64,000 nt of DNA from Tetracladium setigerum. Its lineage: Eukaryota; Ascomycota; Leotiomycetes; Helotiales. This document shows positions 60,101 to 64,000 of the stretch, one piece after another (position 1 is the first letter of the stretch; every line of letters begins with the position of its first letter). The notes beneath the pieces were generated by a model. The model was given only the letters and a program-made list of their open reading frames with translations. It had not been told where the DNA came from and ran no database searches. Location: NCBI GenBank assembly GCA_031472005.1, contig PZJY01000005.1, forward strand, positions 1,612,001 through 1,676,000. The letters run 5' to 3'. Position numbers and translations under genes: made by a program.

Positions 60101-62801
60101 AGGATGGTGACGTGAAAGAGAAGATCTCGAAAACGCGGGGGAGGAGTAGATATCAACTTCGCTCCGCAGAGTCTGTCTTCGGCCCCTCATTTTCAAGTTG
60201 ATGTCCTTGGCTCATAAGCTTATTGAGCGATGAGGTCTGCAATGTGTTGTTATGCTGTCCGGTGACCGACGTTGAAGTTTGGTAGCGAGAAGTGAGGTTG
60301 GCATGAGAAGCGAGATGCAGGCGGCTTGACTGGCTGTCATCTGCCACTATTAGGCACAGCAGCCGAAACAATGATCCGGCAAGGACATAACATTCGCATG
60401 CCGACCTATCAGCTCCGGCCACCGAGTCTTGATCGGTTCAATTCATGCCAAACTGCTTGTACCTCCGTACTACTGTAGGGCACTTGGGCAATTATCGGCA
60501 GTTGCTGGGATCAGGCCTCCAACTCTCATAAAATCAGTCGCGCTGGCAGTGGTTCCAACAATCGAAAGTTTGGTTCCGAATTGTCAGAATAACCTTCAGG
60601 TATCGTGAAGTGTTCTAGGATATGTTGATTGGTGTTCAGAAAAAGACCCAAATACTGTAGGAGCTAGTTGCCCTTGTCGTTAACCAGAACACGGCCTTGA
60701 GCCTTGTGGCTGAAGCCGGTGTATGATGGTCCTATAATGGCCCAAGAATACTGATACTGAACTATTTTGTGGCGGAATAATGTTCCAGGAAATAGGATAA
60801 CAGTTTTTGGATGCAAATTGTACTCAATTGACACGCCTGAGAATCTCAGCAGCAAGCAAATTCTGTGTCCTGCCGGCAGATACCCACATACTTGATGTAA
60901 CCGTATCATCAGACTGGCATGTCCGAACACTGGAGATGGCACTCTGTAGGAATTGCCAAGGGGAATTTGTGAATGTTCTCGGTGCGCTGTGCCGTTGGAG
61001 ACCCAGACAGGCAGGTTGAGGATTTAGAAGAGCGCTAGACAGGCTGACGACGGACGCTTTTTCTTGATTTTAGACGGAGAGGTGCAGACCTAAACTATCT
61101 TCAGTGAGTACTATACTCATGGTTCAACTGCAGAGTCCATGGTCTAGTATCTACTAGGTTGTGCAAGAATGAGGTCAGCTGGACGACAGTATAAGATCTT
61201 GTGGGGTGCATATGTTAGGGTAGAAAGACTTGCAAGGCTCGTCAAAAGAGACGAGAGATACTTTCTCCAGATTTCTCTTGCAGTAGCTTACCAAGTACTC
61301 ACAGCATTGAAATTGACAACCCATCAGTTACTAGAGCGCTATTCTTCTGCGCGGCCCATGGTCTGGAGCAAGAAGACTCGATCCACTCCCCTGACCCTTG
61401 AAGGACAGGCTGGAACAAGGCAAAACCTGAGACTGAGATAATCTTCAAGCCGTTAAAGTGATTTACAGGAACTCCTCTGCTCAAAAACTCAAGCAGCAAG
61501 CATCATGCAGATACGCCAACTATTACTTTTGTCGCCAGGACTTGCGACAGAGGTGCCAAGAGTGGGTATACAACGGCTTGTGAAAATTCGAAACATGGTG
61601 AAAGATATAAATGGCCAAGTGAAAAGCGATGGTGGAGGGAAGAAGAGGCCTACCGGTGAAGCATTTGGTAAAACCTTGGTAGACATCAAAAGTTCCCAGA
61701 AAAACAATAAAAACAATAAAACCCGCAATTTACACCAAAGACTTCGTCGTCCATGGACCATGGTAGAGAGAAATGCCGAGTAATTCACCGACAGATCAAC
61801 ATGCACTCAAATTGTTCTCCCCGTTAGTTTTTCAAGAGAAAGAAACCTACTCCGAACTACAGGAGGCAGGCAGGTCGGCCAACCATCAACTTGACTGTTG
61901 ATGGCATGTTGAACAAGGAAGGACATCTCCTTAGAAGAGAACATTGCCGACGCTAAGCAGAGCAACCATGTCAACTACATGACTCCTCTGAATATTCGGT
62001 CTCAAGGAAGCCAGAAAGAGAAGCAGATGTTGAAACTATTCGGGTTGTAGAAAGAGGTTGTCAGTCGTCCAACCCCTTCCCACCCCGCAACCTGCTCGAC
62101 GATGTCGTGCAGACCATCTTGGGTGGACGGAAAATTGCAGTTTGCGGAGAAATTGCAGCTTGAAATACCACCAAGCATCGTGGATCCTCACGATCAGCGA
62201 CGAGAAGAGTTTGGCGTAGGACCTCGGTCGCCGGCAGTTGGTCTTCCCCAGAAAGTGAGACCCCTGAGCCCAGAAAGCTTTTGGGGATTTTCGAGTCATG
62301 CGTCGGGAGTTGCCATTATCATAGCTGATGATGACTGGAGTGTCGGGTAGCATTGTCAAGAGATATATCGCTGATGTGTTTCGAGGTTCATGAAAGAGAA
62401 ATTTGGCTTTGTCAAAAGCCGGCGGAGGAGGTGGTGGAGGAGTCCTTTGGGTTGTGTCTTTCTCTTGCTCATGGTCGTGTTGTGCATTGTTCAGAGTCAA
62501 CGGTCCAGTTGTTGATAATCAATTCTTATTTCTGTTACTGCCAATACCAATAATGTTTCAGATGTGCTTGTAATCTCGAGGTCTAGTATGCTTGTGTGCG
62601 AAAAGTGTTGTTGTCGTGATGTTGCATTTTGGAGGTTGAAGCCAGCTACTGTCATTGAGAGCTTGCATCTGAGGCGCCCTTGGCAGGCACGTCGAAACGC
62701 GTCTCCCTTCGAAGGACTGTAAGATTACATGTTTGTTCGACGTCACCCCGCAGAGTTTCAACAACACAAAGACAACAACGAGCTCCAGCATCGAAATCAC
62801 C
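57134..62801. other. 5.7-kb interval without a recognised gene
   Basis: Open frames exist but none is convincing. The longest (59084-59920 minus) begins with TTG, has its first ATG well inside and shows no family feature. The minus frame 60664-60942 (ending GFSHKAQGRVLVNDKGN) and the plus frame 62102-62350 (MSCRPSWVDGKLQFAEKLQ) look more protein-like and could be exons or remains of genes, but I cannot connect them to a start or splice partners. No transposase, reverse transcriptase or terminal repeat was seen. Confidence 0.4.
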
Positions 62802-64000
62802 ATGGAGCACCGACTACGTTGCAATAACTTGAAGTGTCGAAAAGAGCTGAGTGACCACGCTGTTCTCACCACCTGCAGGCAAGGCAGAAGATACCCGGTG
62901 TGATGGAGTGCAAACAGCTAATTAAAGCGTGTAGCCATATATTTTGTGTCAATTGTTCCAACGAGCTCCAATTATCGGGCCAGCGTGAAGGCCGTCGTCC
63001 GATATGTCCTGCCTGCGATTCCCAGCTGCCCAACCCTGGCGATGTGGTCGTTACCAACTTAAATCCCACCGAAGACTACAAGTCCAGCGTTCTAAGTGGC
63101 TTAAGTCCACAAGTGATCATGGACTGTGCGGGAAGAGGATTAAGCTTCTGGGCATATCAGACCGCACAAGATATGTTCGTTAAGGGGGCCATTCGCATTA
63201 TACATTCTGCTGATCTACCCCCGGTGTATATCAGGAATATACATTCAAGAACTTGTCGGATAAATATGGCTCTCTAAATGTGCAGATGGACAAGATCATA
63301 AACGATGCCAACATCGAGATCACAAGCCTGCGGAACAAGGTGGCTAGTACGTTGTTTGATCGCCCAAGTTGACTCTGCTGATCCGATGGCAGGTCTAGAG
63401 ACCGAAAAGGACGGTACGAGACGCAAGAATGAGGAGCTTAATCAAGCTCTACGGGAGAAAACACGAAAACACATGATGACTCAGGAGCTTTACGACAAGC
63501 TGAAGCGCCGTGCCATGTTGGGCCAGGTTCAAAATGCAGCCATTGATGCAGTTGATGAGACAATACAACAGTCTGTCACAGCTAGGCGATATGCTGATGC
63601 AATGCAAAATCAAAACATGCGCCCTCCTCGCGCACCCGCTTTTTCTAATGGGCAGACTTCTAGTGAGCGACGTACCTCGAGCTATCCCTTGGCTAATATG
63701 GGCCCACCTGCACTGCCAAATCGTGGATCCGGAAATGATCATTGGGTGGGTGGGTTTGGAGGGCCACCAAATTCTCGTATATTCTCTCTGTTCCTCGGTC
63801 TGAGGATGAATCTAACCAACATCGAAATTAGAAGTACAACCTATTCAAACGCCCTCGACACATCGTCAGCAGCCTTTCGCTGGTGGGGATGGATTCCCTG
63901 CTTCGGTGGGATTTCCTAATCCTCAAATTAACAACCATCTGCATAGTAAAATCCACCCTCAGCGAGCATCTCCTCGGCAAGGCTTTGCGTCCGCAGGTGT
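62802..64000 (+). CDS. HEI10/CCNB1IP1-like RING-finger protein (3' end outside window)
   Basis: A homologue of the meiotic crossover factor HEI10 (CCNB1IP1), a Zip3-family ubiquitin/SUMO ligase that marks crossover sites along the synaptonemal complex. Exons: 62802-62878, 62935-63178, 63235-63346, 63393-63776, 63832 to the edge. The RING is C7-x4-C12-x12-C25-x-H27-x2-C30-x2-C33-x16-C50-x2-C53, which needs the first splice. That first intron (62879-62934) starts with GC, not GT (TGCAG/GCAAGG), and ends GTGTAG. After the RING come GLSPQVIMDCAGRGLSFWAYQT and a coiled coil (YGSLNVQMDKIINDANIEITSLRNKVASLETEKDG then RKNEELNQALREKTRKHMM). The rest is a Pro/Ser/Gln-rich tail, still open at 64000. Family call from RING plus coiled-coil layout and sequence blocks. 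Confidence 0.83.

Noticed and set aside
1..64000. tRNA, rRNA, CRISPR arrays, transposons or telomeric repeats
   Set aside because: Looked for TTCGANTC-type tRNA boxes, regular spaced repeats, terminal inverted repeats with transposase, and TTAGGG arrays; none was convincing by eye.

Overview
The window looks like nuclear DNA of a filamentous ascomycete (Pezizomycotina), most likely a leotiomycete. This rests on small GT-AG introns (mostly 46-90 bp, often with a CTAAC/CTGAC-like branch site), long intergenic spaces with CTAGGTA and TACAG motifs, and the protein families present. The species call is inference; no rRNA or mitochondrial marker is present.

Layout. 0.6-2.8 kb: a membrane-protein gene of a fungal family, apparently broken by an in-frame stop. 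3.1-8.9 kb (-): IML1/DEPDC5, a TORC1 inhibitor, head to head with URB1/NPA1 (9.2-12.7 kb, +), a ribosome-biogenesis factor. 13.6-16.1 kb (+): an eIF4E-binding protein with a canonical YX4L-phi motif. 16.5-17.0 kb (-): an uncertain spliced gene. 19.1-21.4 kb (+): SEC1. 21.4-27.6 kb: gene-free. 27.6-31.3 kb (+): an LST4/FNIP-like TORC1 regulator. 33.0-33.4 kb (-): a small secreted cysteine-rich protein. 34.1-36.6 kb (-): a ten-exon Zn2Cys6 regulator. 37.4-39.1 kb (+): a microbial-type PARG (TIGR02452) protein. 39.4-43.3 kb: two divergent enoyl-CoA hydratase paralogues, one ending in SKL. 44.1-45.2 kb (-): ribose-5-phosphate isomerase, divergent from ULA1 (45.8-47.6 kb, +), a NEDD8-E1 subunit. 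47.6-54.6 kb: gene-free. 54.6-57.1 kb (-): a second Zn2Cys6 regulator. 57.1-62.8 kb: no gene recognised. 62.8 kb to the end (+): a HEI10/CCNB1IP1-like RING protein, cut by the window edge.

Two themes stand out. First, several genes in the left half act in nutrient signalling and protein synthesis (IML1, LST4, URB1, the eIF4E-binding protein), although they are ordinary separate genes rather than a cluster. Second, at least four otherwise healthy genes (IML1 three times, the eIF4E-binding protein, SEC1, LST4, plus probably the SKL-type hydratase) need exactly one extra base to keep their frame, mostly in short homopolymers. All seven shifts have the same sign, which points to systematic base loss in the assembly rather than seven real mutations. 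I did not find a convincing novel multi-gene system, CRISPR array, transposon or rRNA.
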